Assembly: GCA_033763695.1 (NCBI GenBank)
Contig: JANRKB010000015.1
Location: 1 to 64,000 of the forward strand
Reading direction: 5' to 3'
DNA: 64,000 bases
Source of the DNA: JANRKB01 sp033763695
Lineage (GTDB): Bacteria; Planctomycetota; Phycisphaerae; Phycisphaerales; UBA1924
The position numbers and the translations under genes are program-made. Numbering within the stretch: position 1 is the stretch's first letter; each line of letters starts with the position of its first letter. The notes under the pieces are model-generated. The model made no database searches. It saw only the letters and a list, made by a program, of their open reading frames with translations, and was not told where the DNA came from. Positions 1 to 8,799 of this stretch are shown piece by piece.

Positions 1-994
1 GCGAGCGGCGCAGGAAGCCGACGGCCTCCTTCTTCATCGCCTCATCGACGCTTCCGCCCCACACGAACTTGTTGAGCATGCACACGCCGACGCCGTTGAG
101 CGCAGGGAAGTGGTTGCCGTCCAGTTCGATTGCCTTGCGGAACGCGGCCTCGGCGTCGTCATACTTCTTCAGGCGGAAGAGGCCCGAGCCCAGTCGCTCA
201 TACGCGACGGGTGACGCGTTCGTGCGAACGAGCTGGCTGAGCGTGTTGACCATCTCGTCGTAACGCTTGAGCTTGTTGTACGACTCGGCGAGGTTGAGCA
301 GCACCGGCGGCTGGAGCGGCCCGAGCTCCAGAGCCTGCACGTACTCGTTGACGGCTTCTTCGTTCTGGTCCAGCGCGCCGTGGATCGCACCCAGATTGAC
401 GCGGGCTTCCGCGCTCTTGGCGTTGAGTTGCACGGCGCGGCGGGCGTACGGCAGAGCCTCATTCGCTTCGCCGATCTGGAAGTACGCCGTCGCGAGATTG
501 AGGTTGGTGTTGAAGTCGTTGGGCTTGAGCGACAGGGCCTTGAGGTACGCGCGAATCGATTCAGAAACGCGATCAAGCAACTGCAGCATCAGGCCATAGC
601 CGTACTGCGCGTCAAAGTTGCGGGGCTCGAGCTCGGCGGCTTGGCCGTAGCGGTCCGCCGCGGTGGCGTAGTCGCCTTGTGCCTGATAGATCTGGGCCGC
701 GCCGACGTAGGCCTGCGTGAGCGTCGGGTTGCTCTCGATGGCACGCTCAAATGCGAGCAGAGCCTGGACGTTCTGACCCTTGTTCTGGAGCGTCTTGCCC
801 TTGGCGACGTTCTCGAGCGCGATGTCCTCGGGCGTGCGCTGCGGGACCGCGGGGTTGGTGCGGGTGGCGGCGCGGCCGGTGGTCTGGTAGCAACCACCGA
901 GAAGGACCAGGCTGCTCAGCGCAACAACTGCGCACGAACGGGCGGCGATTCTGGAGGCGAGGGGCTGAAGATTTCGCGAGATTTGGGCTGTCAT
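1..994 (-). CDS. TPR-repeat lipoprotein, truncated by the window edge
   Basis: The reading frame is open from an ATG at 994 to base 1, so the C-terminus lies outside the window. The first ~35 residues form a signal sequence ending in lipobox LLGGC (Cys35), which suggests a lipid-anchored exported protein. From about residue 60 onward come consecutive ~34-residue tetratricopeptide repeats, recognisable by units such as ALLAFERAIESNP, AAELEPRNFDAQYGYG and AEAAFRKAIELDGNHFPALN. At least seven repeats are visible. TPR lipoproteins usually serve as protein-interaction scaffolds in the envelope; no enzymatic domain is seen. It reads in the same direction as the endonuclease IV gene upstream, 151 bases away. 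The specific partner is unknown. Confidence 0.85.
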   Translation of the reverse strand, partial: MTAQISRNLQPLASRIAARSCAVVALSSLVLLGGCYQTTGRAATRTNPAVPQRTPEDIALENVAKGKTLQNKGQNVQALLAFERAIESNPTLTQAYVGAAQIYQAQGDYATAADRYGQAAELEPRNFDAQYGYGLMLQLLDRVSESIRAYLKALSLKPNDFNTNLNLATAYFQIGEANEALPYARRAVQLNAKSAEARVNLGAIHGALDQNEEAVNEYVQALELGPLQPPVLLNLAESYNKLKRYDEMVNTLSQLVRTNASPVAYERLGSGLFRLKKYDDAEAAFRKAIELDGNHFPALNGVGVCMLNKFVWGGSVDEAMKKEAVGFLRRS

Positions 995-1145
995 ACGTCT
1001 CTCAGAATGATCCACACGTGAATCCCCGGCAAGCCCGCGATCGGACATCGCGGCACAGTGTCTATCGGTCGTCGGCTGGCATCGTCGCTTCTGAAGCGCC
1101 CGGAAGCCCCCCAAAACCCTGAAAAACCCGGCCAACAACACCGAC

Positions 1146-2399
1146 TCAGCGGGGCTTGCGGCCCTTGGTGCGGACATTTCCGCCACCTTGTTTGCCCTTC
1201 TGAGTCGAACCGGCCTTTCGCGGACCGGCAGGGCGGGATTGTTGACCACTCGCGCCGGACAATCGAGGACGGGCCGAGGTTGCTTCGGGATTGCTCTTTG
1301 AGTCGGCCTTTGGCCCGGTCTTTGGGTTGGTCTTGGCACGCCGCGGCTTTGGGGCAGCCGAGGTGTTCTTGAGCGAGGATTTCGTGGGTCGCGCGGGCGC
1401 CGACTTCTTTGCGGCGGGTTTCTTGGCGGCCGCGGGCGGGGCGATCCGCTCGCGAAGGCCCGTGAGCTGCGGCTCCGCGAAGCCCGGCATGAGCGAGCGG
1501 AGACGAGCGATGTTGATGGTGTCCCAGCGGCCCGGCGCGAGGTTCGAACCAGCGTCGGGCTTGCCGCCCTCCTCCTTGGGCGTCTCGAGGATCTTGGGTA
1601 CGCCTGCGAAGGCCGGGTGGTTCACGATTGCCGCGAATCCTGAATCGGCGAGTGTCGGGGCGTCAACGCCTCGTCCCACTTCGCCCTCGCCGATGTGGGC
1701 GTGCCGGTCGAGATGGGAGCCGAGCGTGCCCTTGGAATCGTTGAGGTGCCACACCTTGAGATTGCCGATGCCGCAGCGGGCATCGAAGGCGTCGAGGACT
1801 GACGTCGCGCTTGAGCGCGTCGACATGTCGTAGCCTGCGGCGTGCAAGTGACAGGAATCAAGACAGAAGCCGATGCGTTCCGGGGCGCCCGTCGCTTCCG
1901 CGATGAGTTCGCGCAGGCGGCCCAGATGTTCGAACGGGCCGCCGATCGTGGTGCCAGCCCCGGCGGTGCCTTCGAGGCAGGAGACGGTGCGAAAGCCGCG
2001 GGTCGAACTGAAGAGTTCGCGATACGCCGCGGCGATTCGGGCGAGGCCCTGTTCGAGAGAACTCGTTGTGTACGCGCCCGGGTGATGAACCAGGAACGGG
2101 ATGCCCAGTTCCTCGCAGCGTTCGATCTCGATCCGCATGAGCGCGATGCTCTTGTGCCACAGTTCGTCGGCCGGAGCCGCGAGGTTGATCAGGTACGACG
2201 CGTGACTGACGACGCGACCCTGCCAGCCAAGTTCGGCCATGCGCGCGTGCCACGCGCGGACCATGCCCGGATCGAGCGGCTTGGCTTGCCACTGTTGCTG
2301 GTTCTTGGTGAAGACCTGAACAGTGTCGAGGCCAAGACGAGCGCCCTCATCGAGCGCACTGACCATGGAACCGGCGATCGACAGGTGTGAGCCGAACAT
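1146..2399 (-). CDS. nfo: Endonuclease IV (AP endonuclease) with a basic C-terminal tail
   Basis: Encodes a 417-residue protein of the zinc-dependent endonuclease IV family, which cuts DNA 5' of abasic sites in base-excision repair. Family landmarks are MFGSHLSIAGSM at the start, HHPGAYT (~105-111), CLDSCHLHAAGYD (~179-191) and HLNDSK...LDRHAHIGEGEVG (~218-242), which carry the metal ligands. I chose ATG 2399 because the family begins at FGSHLS; the upstream in-frame ATG at 2432 would add 11 unrelated residues. Normal members end near residue 280-320. Here about 98 further residues are rich in Lys, Ala, Pro and Ser with repeated PAAKK-like runs, probably a disordered nucleic-acid-binding tail. 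It lies 43 bases downstream of plsY. Confidence 0.93.
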   Translation of the reverse strand: MFGSHLSIAGSMVSALDEGARLGLDTVQVFTKNQQQWQAKPLDPGMVRAWHARMAELGWQGRVVSHASYLINLAAPADELWHKSIALMRIEIERCEELGIPFLVHHPGAYTTSSLEQGLARIAAAYRELFSSTRGFRTVSCLEGTAGAGTTIGGPFEHLGRLRELIAEATGAPERIGFCLDSCHLHAAGYDMSTRSSATSVLDAFDARCGIGNLKVWHLNDSKGTLGSHLDRHAHIGEGEVGRGVDAPTLADSGFAAIVNHPAFAGVPKILETPKEEGGKPDAGSNLAPGRWDTINIARLRSLMPGFAEPQLTGLRERIAPPAAAKKPAAKKSAPARPTKSSLKNTSAAPKPRRAKTNPKTGPKADSKSNPEATSARPRLSGASGQQSRPAGPRKAGSTQKGKQGGGNVRTKGRKPR

Positions 2400-2442
2400 G
2401 CAGACCCTTTCACGCGGCGGGGCGTGGAACAACGTGTTGACG

Positions 2443-3201
2443 TCAGGTGGACCGCTCGCCCGCGGCAGGGCGTGACGGCACGGGCGCGGCCGTGTTGAGG
2501 ATTGGCTTCTTCTGGCCGACCTTCGGCTCGGTGCCGCTGCGGAGGCGAGCGATGTTGGCGCGATGCTTGACGATCACCAGAGCGGCGACGGCGACGGTGA
2601 CGCCGAAGTAGACGAGGGCGGTCGTGAGAAGGAAATCGCCCGGCGGCGGGAAGAGCCGGTCTCGCAGCAGCCAGAGCATGCTGAACTGCCCCACCACCGC
2701 CAGCGGCAGCGTGAGGCCCGCCAGCATCGAGCCGAGGCTGACGTAACGCCAACGGGCCAGCGCGACGAGGAAGACCACCAGGGCCAGCCCGCCGGCACAT
2801 GAAAGCGTCGGGAAGACGGCGAGGATCGCTCCCAGACCGGCCGCGACGCCCTTGCCCCCCTTGAACTTCAGCCACGGGCAAAACATGTGGCCGAGGATCG
2901 GCATGAGCATCGCCCCCAGCCACAGGGCAGCGTCGGCGGGCGGGATGACCCACTGACCCAGGATGTTGGCCCACCAGCCGACCGCGAGGGTCGGAAGAAG
3001 GCCCTTGAGCAGGTCAACAGAAAAGCATTGCAGCCACGCCTTGGCACCGAGCACGCGTCCGACGTTGGTTGCGCCGATGTTGCCCGAGCCGTGGGCGCGG
3101 ATGTCGATGCCGTGCATTCGGCCGATGATGAGGCCGGTGGGGAACGAGCCTGCGAGAAAGGCAAGGCAATACGCCAAGATCCAAGGCACCGCCGAAGTCA
3201 T
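2443..3201 (-). CDS. plsY: Acyl-phosphate:glycerol-3-phosphate acyltransferase PlsY
   Basis: A 252-residue integral membrane protein that transfers an acyl group from acyl-phosphate to glycerol-3-phosphate, the first step of bacterial phospholipid synthesis. The PlsY loop motifs are present: GSGNIGATNVGRVLG near residue 37 and KFKGGKGVAAGLG near residue 105, between several hydrophobic helices. The N-terminus MTSAVPWILAYCLAFLAGS is the first membrane span, which fixes the start at ATG 3201; the frame stays open upstream but encodes arginine-rich sequence typical of a non-coding frame. The ~25 residues after the last span are hydrophilic. It lies between tmk (76 bases upstream) and nfo (43 bases downstream), probably in one transcript. 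Confidence 0.94.
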   Translation of the reverse strand: MTSAVPWILAYCLAFLAGSFPTGLIIGRMHGIDIRAHGSGNIGATNVGRVLGAKAWLQCFSVDLLKGLLPTLAVGWWANILGQWVIPPADAALWLGAMLMPILGHMFCPWLKFKGGKGVAAGLGAILAVFPTLSCAGGLALVVFLVALARWRYVSLGSMLAGLTLPLAVVGQFSMLWLLRDRLFPPPGDFLLTTALVYFGVTVAVAALVIVKHRANIARLRSGTEPKVGQKKPILNTAAPVPSRPAAGERST

Positions 3202-3277
3202 GGGCGGATGATACCGGGCGGATGAGCGGCTCGGGATCGAGTTTGGTCGCCGGTGGCTGAGGCCCGGCGGCGGGTCA

Positions 3278-3937
3278 TCACCAGACGCGGGTGGGCATCT
3301 GGGTGAGCAGTTCGGCCCAAACCTCGTCGGGAGGCTTGCTCGCGTCAAGGACGAGGTGGCGGTGCGGGTCGGCCTTGGCCTGCGTGAGATAGCCCTGGCG
3401 AACCTTCTTGTGGAACTCGCGTGAGCGGCTCTCGATGCGGTCCAGATCGCGCCCCGGGACGAGCAGTGGCGACATCCGCCGAAGAGCGGTTTCGTCGTCC
3501 ACATCGCAGATCACGACCAGGTCAGGCCGGATGCCGCCGGTTGCGACCTTGGCGACGTCTTGAATGTCGAGGATGGGCAGGCCGCCCGCGGCACCCTGAT
3601 AGGCAAGGGTCGAACTCACAAAGCGATCGGCGAGCACAACCTGATGATCGCGCAAGGCGGGACGGATGATCTGTTCGACAAGCTGGGCGCGGCTCGCCAT
3701 GTAGAGCAGCATCTCGCAGCGCATATTCATGTCGCTGCCCTTGTCGAGCAGGATCTGCCGGATGCGTTCGCCGATCGGCGTACCGCCCGGCTCGCGGACT
3801 TCCTGCACGGGGATGGCGTGTTCGCGGCACAGCGCGGAGAGACGCTTGAGTTGCGTCGTCTTGCCGGAGCCGTCGGGCCCCTCAAAGACGATGAACTTGC
3901 CAGCCAGAGCGCGGAGCCAGTCGTGAGGCGTCGTCAC
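3278..3937 (-). CDS. tmk: Thymidylate kinase
   Basis: A 219-residue P-loop kinase that phosphorylates dTMP to dTDP for DNA synthesis. The Walker A motif FEGPDGSGKTTQ lies near residue 18. The dTMP-binding EPGGTPIGERIR follows at ~50, and the DRFVSSTLAYQGAAGG segment at ~103 is diagnostic for the family. Length matches the usual 205-220 residues. ATG 3937 gives a short hydrophilic leader (MTTPHDWLRALAGK) before the first beta-strand. It lies 53 bases downstream of the PilZ gene and 76 bases upstream of plsY on the same strand. Confidence 0.96.
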   Translation of the reverse strand: MTTPHDWLRALAGKFIVFEGPDGSGKTTQLKRLSALCREHAIPVQEVREPGGTPIGERIRQILLDKGSDMNMRCEMLLYMASRAQLVEQIIRPALRDHQVVLADRFVSSTLAYQGAAGGLPILDIQDVAKVATGGIRPDLVVICDVDDETALRRMSPLLVPGRDLDRIESRSREFHKKVRQGYLTQAKADPHRHLVLDASKPPDEVWAELLTQMPTRVW

Positions 3938-3990
3938 GAGGCGAGTGTACCCCGCCCAATGCGACGTGCGATGCGTTGCTGGAGGCTGCG

Positions 3991-4410
3991 TCAGGCGGCG
4001 CGGGCGAAGCGGCCGCTGGTGAGCTGCTTGATGAGGCGTTCGCGATCGCCGAGCCGCGCGAAGCGGGTGATGGCGAGAGCGTGGCGCACCGGGCCGGGCT
4101 CGCTGTCGTCGATCCAGACGACGTTACCCATGACAAAGACGCTGCGTCCCGGGCCGATGTCGTCGGTGTGGCCGTTGGGCCCGGTCGGGAGGGTGATCTG
4201 GAGTGCGACCGGCGTGCCGGGCGCGATGGGGTGATCGAGCTCAAACTGAACGCCGCCTTCGCTGACGTCGTAGGCGTGGCCTTCAAAGACGAAGTCTTCG
4301 CGATCGAGCGTGCGTGCCGCCACCGGCGTGTACATCGGGCGAAGGACGAAGCGCTCGAACTTGCGCCGATTGACGTTGAGGTTGCCGGTGATGGGGCTGT
4401 TCTGATTCAT
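3991..4410 (-). CDS. PilZ-domain protein
   Basis: A 139-residue single-domain protein. The RRKFERFVLRP segment near residue 15 and the YDVSEGGVQFE segment near residue 50 match the two halves of the cyclic-di-GMP-binding PilZ signature (RxxxR and D/N-x-S-x-x-G). A small beta-barrel follows, with strands ending in VFVMGNVVWIDD. A role as a c-di-GMP effector for surface motility or polysaccharide production is known for the family; the partner here is unknown. ATG 4410 is the first start that precedes the PilZ domain closely; the frame is open further upstream but with arginine-rich non-coding character. It is the first gene of the leftward pilZ-tmk-plsY-nfo run. Confidence 0.85.
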   Translation of the reverse strand: MNQNSPITGNLNVNRRKFERFVLRPMYTPVAARTLDREDFVFEGHAYDVSEGGVQFELDHPIAPGTPVALQITLPTGPNGHTDDIGPGRSVFVMGNVVWIDDSEPGPVRHALAITRFARLGDRERLIKQLTSGRFARAA

Positions 4411-4757
4411 GACAGATCTCCGCACGAGCACGACTTGAGTTCTCGACGACGCGTATCCCCTCACGGAACGCGTCGGCGCCCCCATACGAGCGGCCGAGGC
4501 TGCCTGTCCAAGCCACGTGCATGGCACGATGCCCGGCGAAGCAGCACCCGTCCGGAAGGGGCTATCGGAACAACGTGAGGCGTTCTTTGGACTCACGTGC
4601 CGTTTTTCGGAATCTCGCGGTCCGAGAACGCGAAGAGAATCGTGGCGGGCCACGTCGAGCCGATCTGGAGCATCACAAAGGCAGCCTGGCGCGGCCGCCT
4701 CTGGATCGAGTTGGACGCGCCAGGACGCGGGTTTCACGCGCGAGCACTGGACGACGC
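4411..4757. other. Divergent intergenic region without a recognised gene
   Basis: A 347-base gap between the leftward PilZ gene and the rightward zinc-ribbon membrane protein. It must hold the promoters for both directions. I see no convincing ORF, hairpin or repeat; frames that stay open here are arginine-rich and have no ribosome-binding site. Confidence 0.5.
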
Positions 4758-5612
4758 ATGAGCCGTGTGGCAGACGACATTCTCTTGTGCGAGCAGTGCG
4801 GCTACACGCTCGAAGGCCTTGAGCCGGATGCTCATCCGGACGCTCGTTGCCCTGAATGCGGGACGCCCGTGGCATGGTCGCTGCCCTCGCGACGACCCGG
4901 CACGGCGTGGCAGCAGTCACGCACGCCGACGGCGTGGCTGGTGACGTTGCTCCGCGTGCTTCGATCGCCACGCGGACAGTTTGATGTGATGCACGTCGCG
5001 CCGCGCGAGCGATGGAGCTTGCTGTGGAGCTATCTGCTGCTGGCCGGCGTGCTGCTCTCAGCACCCTTCGCGGGTATGGGTGTGGTGCGGGCCAACTTCC
5101 CGCCACGCGGGGAACGCGTCATCCAGGAGTTGGCGCTCTACGTCGGCGGCGCGCTGCTCAACTTCGCTCTGGTCGTGGGCGGGCTTTGGCTGCTCACGTG
5201 GATTGAGGTGGTCGGGATTCGTTTCTTCGCAGCGCGGCGCGGCTGGCGGCTTACCGAGTCCGCGGCCTGGCAGGTCGCGTCCCACGCGGGCGTCGGCTGG
5301 GTGCTCAGCGGCGTGCTCATGCTGTTCGGCCTCGCGATTCCGTTTGCCATTGATCGCATCGCACCGCGGTTGCTCGGGCACAGGCTCGACCTGACCTGGG
5401 CTTCGCTGGGGTACGTCGGCGTGCGTGAGATCACGCAGGGCGTCCTCATCTTGGGCGGGGCGTTCGCCGGGATGCTCGTCTTTGAGACGCTCGTGTATCT
5501 GGGCGTGACGCGATGCCGTTATGCGAACATGCCGCGTGATCGCGCGGGTTCTGAAGCGGGCGACCGCAACTCGGCAACTCAGCCATCGTTCTCGACAACG
5601 ACGTCGGCATGA
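4758..5612 (+). CDS. Zinc-ribbon multi-span membrane protein
   Basis: A 284-residue protein of unknown function. The N-terminus carries a four-cysteine zinc ribbon, CEQCGYTLEGL...RCPECGTPV (residues ~11-37). Five or so hydrophobic helices follow, for example WSYLLLAGVLLSAPFAGMGV, YVGGALLNFALVVGGLWLLT and GVLILGGAFAGMLVFETLVYLG, in a Yip1-like arrangement. ATG 4758 sits just before the ribbon; the frame is open upstream to 4521 but has no family sequence there. The same type of ribbon occurs at the C-terminus of the protein at 63062-63997. Its last 34 bases overlap the 3' end of the convergent kinase gene. The call is structural only. Confidence 0.75.
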   Translation: MSRVADDILLCEQCGYTLEGLEPDAHPDARCPECGTPVAWSLPSRRPGTAWQQSRTPTAWLVTLLRVLRSPRGQFDVMHVAPRERWSLLWSYLLLAGVLLSAPFAGMGVVRANFPPRGERVIQELALYVGGALLNFALVVGGLWLLTWIEVVGIRFFAARRGWRLTESAAWQVASHAGVGWVLSGVLMLFGLAIPFAIDRIAPRLLGHRLDLTWASLGYVGVREITQGVLILGGAFAGMLVFETLVYLGVTRCRYANMPRDRAGSEAGDRNSATQPSFSTTTSA

Positions 5613-6211
5613 CGCAGATAGTCGGGCGCGTGCCGATCAAATGTCGGCTCGGCGACTTGGTCAAAGAAGGCCTTGGCGACATCAACGCCCCAGCCGCGTT
5701 CGCCGCGTTCTTCGATGGCACGCCAGCGCGACCAACGCGTGGATGCTCCGGCATGGACGAACACGCGTAGGTCGAGTGATTGGCGAACCGTCGCGTGGAG
5801 CGCGTGAATGCCCTCGCAGACGATGAGCGGCGCAGGGCTCAGACGCGTCGAACCCACGCGCGAGTGCGTGTGGAACGACCACTCCGGGACGTCGACCGCT
5901 CGACCCGCACGCAGATCGATCAGGTGTTGAGCCAGCAGCGGCAAGTCGGCGTGATGAGGCTCATCGCGTTCTTCGTATCGGATGCCGTCGTAGTCGGGGA
6001 GATAGTGGTCCGTCGAGAGCACGAGAGAATCTGGCGCCGCCAATGCAGCGACGGCCCGTGCGAGGGTCGTCTTGCCTGAGCCGACGTGGCCGGTGACACC
6101 GATCACGAACGCAGATCGTGTGGCAACTGCACGCGCGTGCAGCCAAGACGCAGCGTCCGCAAAGCGCAAGCGGATCGGTTCAGTGGGCCTGGATGGCTGA
6201 ATCTGGGTCAT
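5579..6211 (-). CDS. Uridine-kinase-like P-loop phosphotransferase
   Basis: A 210-residue P-loop kinase resembling uridine kinase and phosphoribulokinase. The Walker A motif is GVTGHVGSGKTTLA near residue 40. STDHYLPDYDGIRYEERDEP (~68) is the nucleoside-binding region of that family, followed by LIVCEGIHALHA (~130). It plausibly phosphorylates a pyrimidine nucleoside. Support comes from the divergent nucleoside transporter that starts 127 bases away. ATG 6211 gives a normal leader; an upstream in-frame ATG at 6340 would overlap the transporter start. The 3' end overlaps the convergent membrane-protein gene by 34 bases. Substrate identity is inference, and the short length is compatible with a YfhF/FrcK-type variant. 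Confidence 0.78.
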   Translation of the reverse strand: MTQIQPSRPTEPIRLRFADAASWLHARAVATRSAFVIGVTGHVGSGKTTLARAVAALAAPDSLVLSTDHYLPDYDGIRYEERDEPHHADLPLLAQHLIDLRAGRAVDVPEWSFHTHSRVGSTRLSPAPLIVCEGIHALHATVRQSLDLRVFVHAGASTRWSRWRAIEERGERGWGVDVAKAFFDQVAEPTFDRHAPDYLRHADVVVENDG

Positions 6212-6338
6212 CGCGTCGCACAGGGTACGGCATTGGCCGGTGGCGGCGCGGCCCCACCGCACCTGCCTCGTCGAATCGGTCGCCCGACAGAGAGTTGGTA
6301 TTCTCGCCGCTTCGGCTCGCACCTCGTGGGACTCTCGC

Positions 6339-7640
6339 ATGAATCAGTACATCGGGCTTCTGGGCGTCGCGTTCATCCTGTTGGTCGGCGTGATGCTCTC
6401 GACAGATCGACGCCGGATTTCTCTGCGGATCATCGTCGCCGGTGTTGCCCTGCAGTTCCTGATGGCGTTCTTGTGTCTGCAACTGCCACTGACAGTCCAG
6501 ATCTTTGAGTATGTCGCGCGCGGCGTGAACGGCGTGATCTCCGCCTCTGACGCGGGAATCACCTTCCTCTTCGGGGACAAGATCATCAATCCCGGCGGGC
6601 CGTGGGGCTTCATATTCGCCGTCAAGGTGCTGCCGATCATCATCTTCTTCGCGGCGTTCATGTCGATGTTGTACCACCTCGGCGTGATGCAGGTCGTCGT
6701 GGCAAGCGTCGCCGCATTGCTGCGAAAGTCGCTGGGAATCACGGGTCTCGAAGCGCTCTCGGCTTCGGCGAATATCTTTCTTGGGCAGACCGAGGCCCCG
6801 CTGTGCATCAAGCCGTACATCGCTGGCTTGACGCGCTCGCAGCTCATGTGCGTGATGGTCGGCGGGTTCGCGACGATCGCGGGCAGCGTGCTGGCGGCCT
6901 ATGTCTCGATGCTCGGCGGCGAGAACGACGCCCAGCGCATCTTGTTCGCCAAGCACCTGATCACCGCGAGCGTGATGTCAGCGCCTGCGGGCATCGTGAT
7001 GGCGAAGCTGATGATGCCCGAGACGGAGACGCCACGCGACGAGTCGATCGCGTCGCTGCGCTCGCAGCCGCGGACCACGACCAACCTCATCGATGCCGCG
7101 GCGAGCGGTGCGAGCGACGGTCTGCAGCTTGCCCTGAATGTCGCCGCGATGTTGATCGCATTCGTAAGCCTGCTGGCGCTGGTGAACATGTTGCTGGGCT
7201 GGGTAAGCGGCGTGCCGTTCGTTGCTTCGGCGCTTGGTGCGATTGGCGTTGGCAAGTTGTCGTGCGAATATCTGCTCGGGCTTGTGTTTCGCCCGCTGGC
7301 ATGGCTGATGGGTGTGAGATTCGACGAGTGTGGCTTCTTCGGCTCGCTGCTGGGCACGCAAATTATCGCGACTGAGTTGATGGCGTACATCAAGTTGGGT
7401 ACGGCGATCCAAGGTGGCGAGGTGAGCAGCCGTACCGCCCAGATCGCGACCTACGCACTCTGCGGCTTTGCCAATCTGCCGTCGATTGCCATTCAGATCG
7501 GCGGGATTGGCGCAATGGCACCGGATCGCCGGAAGGATCTGGCGCAGATCGCTCCGCGGGCGATGGTGGCGGGTGCTCTCGCGTGCTGGATGACCGGCGC
7601 GATTGCGAGCGTATTCATCGCAGTGCCCTCCACGCCGTGA
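6339..7640 (+). CDS. nupC: Concentrative nucleoside transporter (CNT/NupC family)
   Basis: A 433-residue membrane protein with about ten hydrophobic helices, importing nucleosides with a cation gradient. The family hallmarks are GQTEAPLCIKPY (~residue 148) and GTQIIATELMAYIKL (~345), which correspond to the CNT substrate- and sodium-binding hairpins. ATG 6339 starts directly at the first helix (MNQYIGLLGVAFILLVGVML). Length agrees with bacterial NupC (about 400 residues). The divergent kinase gene suggests an uptake-and-trap pair. No terminator is obvious in the 115 bases before the next gene. Confidence 0.93.
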   Translation: MNQYIGLLGVAFILLVGVMLSTDRRRISLRIIVAGVALQFLMAFLCLQLPLTVQIFEYVARGVNGVISASDAGITFLFGDKIINPGGPWGFIFAVKVLPIIIFFAAFMSMLYHLGVMQVVVASVAALLRKSLGITGLEALSASANIFLGQTEAPLCIKPYIAGLTRSQLMCVMVGGFATIAGSVLAAYVSMLGGENDAQRILFAKHLITASVMSAPAGIVMAKLMMPETETPRDESIASLRSQPRTTTNLIDAAASGASDGLQLALNVAAMLIAFVSLLALVNMLLGWVSGVPFVASALGAIGVGKLSCEYLLGLVFRPLAWLMGVRFDECGFFGSLLGTQIIATELMAYIKLGTAIQGGEVSSRTAQIATYALCGFANLPSIAIQIGGIGAMAPDRRKDLAQIAPRAMVAGALACWMTGAIASVFIAVPSTP

Positions 7641-7755
7641 CAAGCGGCAAGCACTTCATGTGGGAGGCCGACGCGACTACGCTGATCGCACGGCAGCCAA
7701 TCGCCCGGCGTGTCTTGGCGTCGGTAAGGGGTTGCGATCGTTGCCTTGAAGACGC

Positions 7756-8799
7756 ATGACGGATCCGCGATCCATCTTGATCATTCGGCCCAGCGCGCTC
7801 GGCGATGTCTGCCGCAGCGTGCCCGTGCTCGTGAGCCTCAAGCGGGCGTTCCCGAACGCGCGGATTGATTGGCTGGTGCAGGACGGGTTTGCGGCGGCGA
7901 TCGCCGATCATCCAGATCTGGGCCGCATTGTGCCGTTCGCGCGCCGGGAGCTCGGGGCCGCTTCGCGGCGCGGCAACTTCGGCCCCGTACGTCGGTTCTT
8001 CGCTCAGTTGCGCGAAGCGAACTACGACCTCGTCATCGACTGCCAGGGGCTGCTGCGGAGTGGGCTCTTCGCATGGGCCACGCGTGCGAAGCGGCGCGTC
8101 GGCTTTGCAAACGCGCGTGAACTCGGTTGGCTCGGTGTGAACGAGCGGCACGATGTGTCGACGTCGCTCCACAGCGTTGATCGCATGCTCGAGTTGCTGC
8201 GGCGTGCGGGCGTTCCGATCGTGCACGACATGCGCCTCTACAGCAACCCGCAGGCTTGCCACGATGTCGCGCCAGCACTTCAGGCGGCGGGCTCACGTTA
8301 CGCGGTCGTCGCGCCGACAAGCCGCTGGGCGGCGAAGCGATGGCCGGCGGATCGCTTTGCTCGCGTCGTCGAGAATCTGTGCGAGCACGGATACAGCGGC
8401 GTTGTGATTGTCGGCGGCGCAAATGAACGCGATCAGTGCGGACCGCTGCTCGAGGTCGCGAGCAAGAACGCCAAGGTGATTGATCGCATCGGCGGCACAA
8501 GCGTCGCCCAGCTCATGGCGATCATCGAGTCGGCGTCGCTCGTTATCGCGAACGATTCGGCGGCGCTGCACATGGCCGTCGGCTTTGATCGACCGACCGT
8601 CGCGCTGTACGGCCCGACGCGCGTCGAGCTTGTCGGCCCGTATCGACGCGAGCGCGACGTGATTCAGCATCTCAAGCCCGGCGATTCGTTCGACCACAAG
8701 AACGACGCCAACGTCACCATGATGCAGCGCATCAGCGTCGACGAAGTGATCGAACGTGTCGCGGCCATCAGCCGTGACGCCGCTCAAACTCGCGCATGA
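7756..8799 (+). CDS. Glycosyltransferase family 9 (heptosyltransferase-like)
   Basis: A 347-residue GT-B glycosyltransferase of family 9, which contains the ADP-heptose:LPS heptosyltransferases. The N-terminus ILIIRPSALGDVCRSVPVL matches the family (IRxSSLGDVxxxxPV), and the C-terminal domain carries ANDSAALHMAVGFDRPTVALYGPT, the nucleotide-sugar-binding region. It probably adds a sugar to lipopolysaccharide core or a similar envelope glycan at the cytoplasmic face. It could be a WaaC-like, WaaF-like or unrelated GT9 enzyme; the sequence alone does not decide. The last 32 bases overlap the 3' end of the convergent serC gene. Confidence 0.88.
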   Translation: MTDPRSILIIRPSALGDVCRSVPVLVSLKRAFPNARIDWLVQDGFAAAIADHPDLGRIVPFARRELGAASRRGNFGPVRRFFAQLREANYDLVIDCQGLLRSGLFAWATRAKRRVGFANARELGWLGVNERHDVSTSLHSVDRMLELLRRAGVPIVHDMRLYSNPQACHDVAPALQAAGSRYAVVAPTSRWAAKRWPADRFARVVENLCEHGYSGVVIVGGANERDQCGPLLEVASKNAKVIDRIGGTSVAQLMAIIESASLVIANDSAALHMAVGFDRPTVALYGPTRVELVGPYRRERDVIQHLKPGDSFDHKNDANVTMMQRISVDEVIERVAAISRDAAQTRA

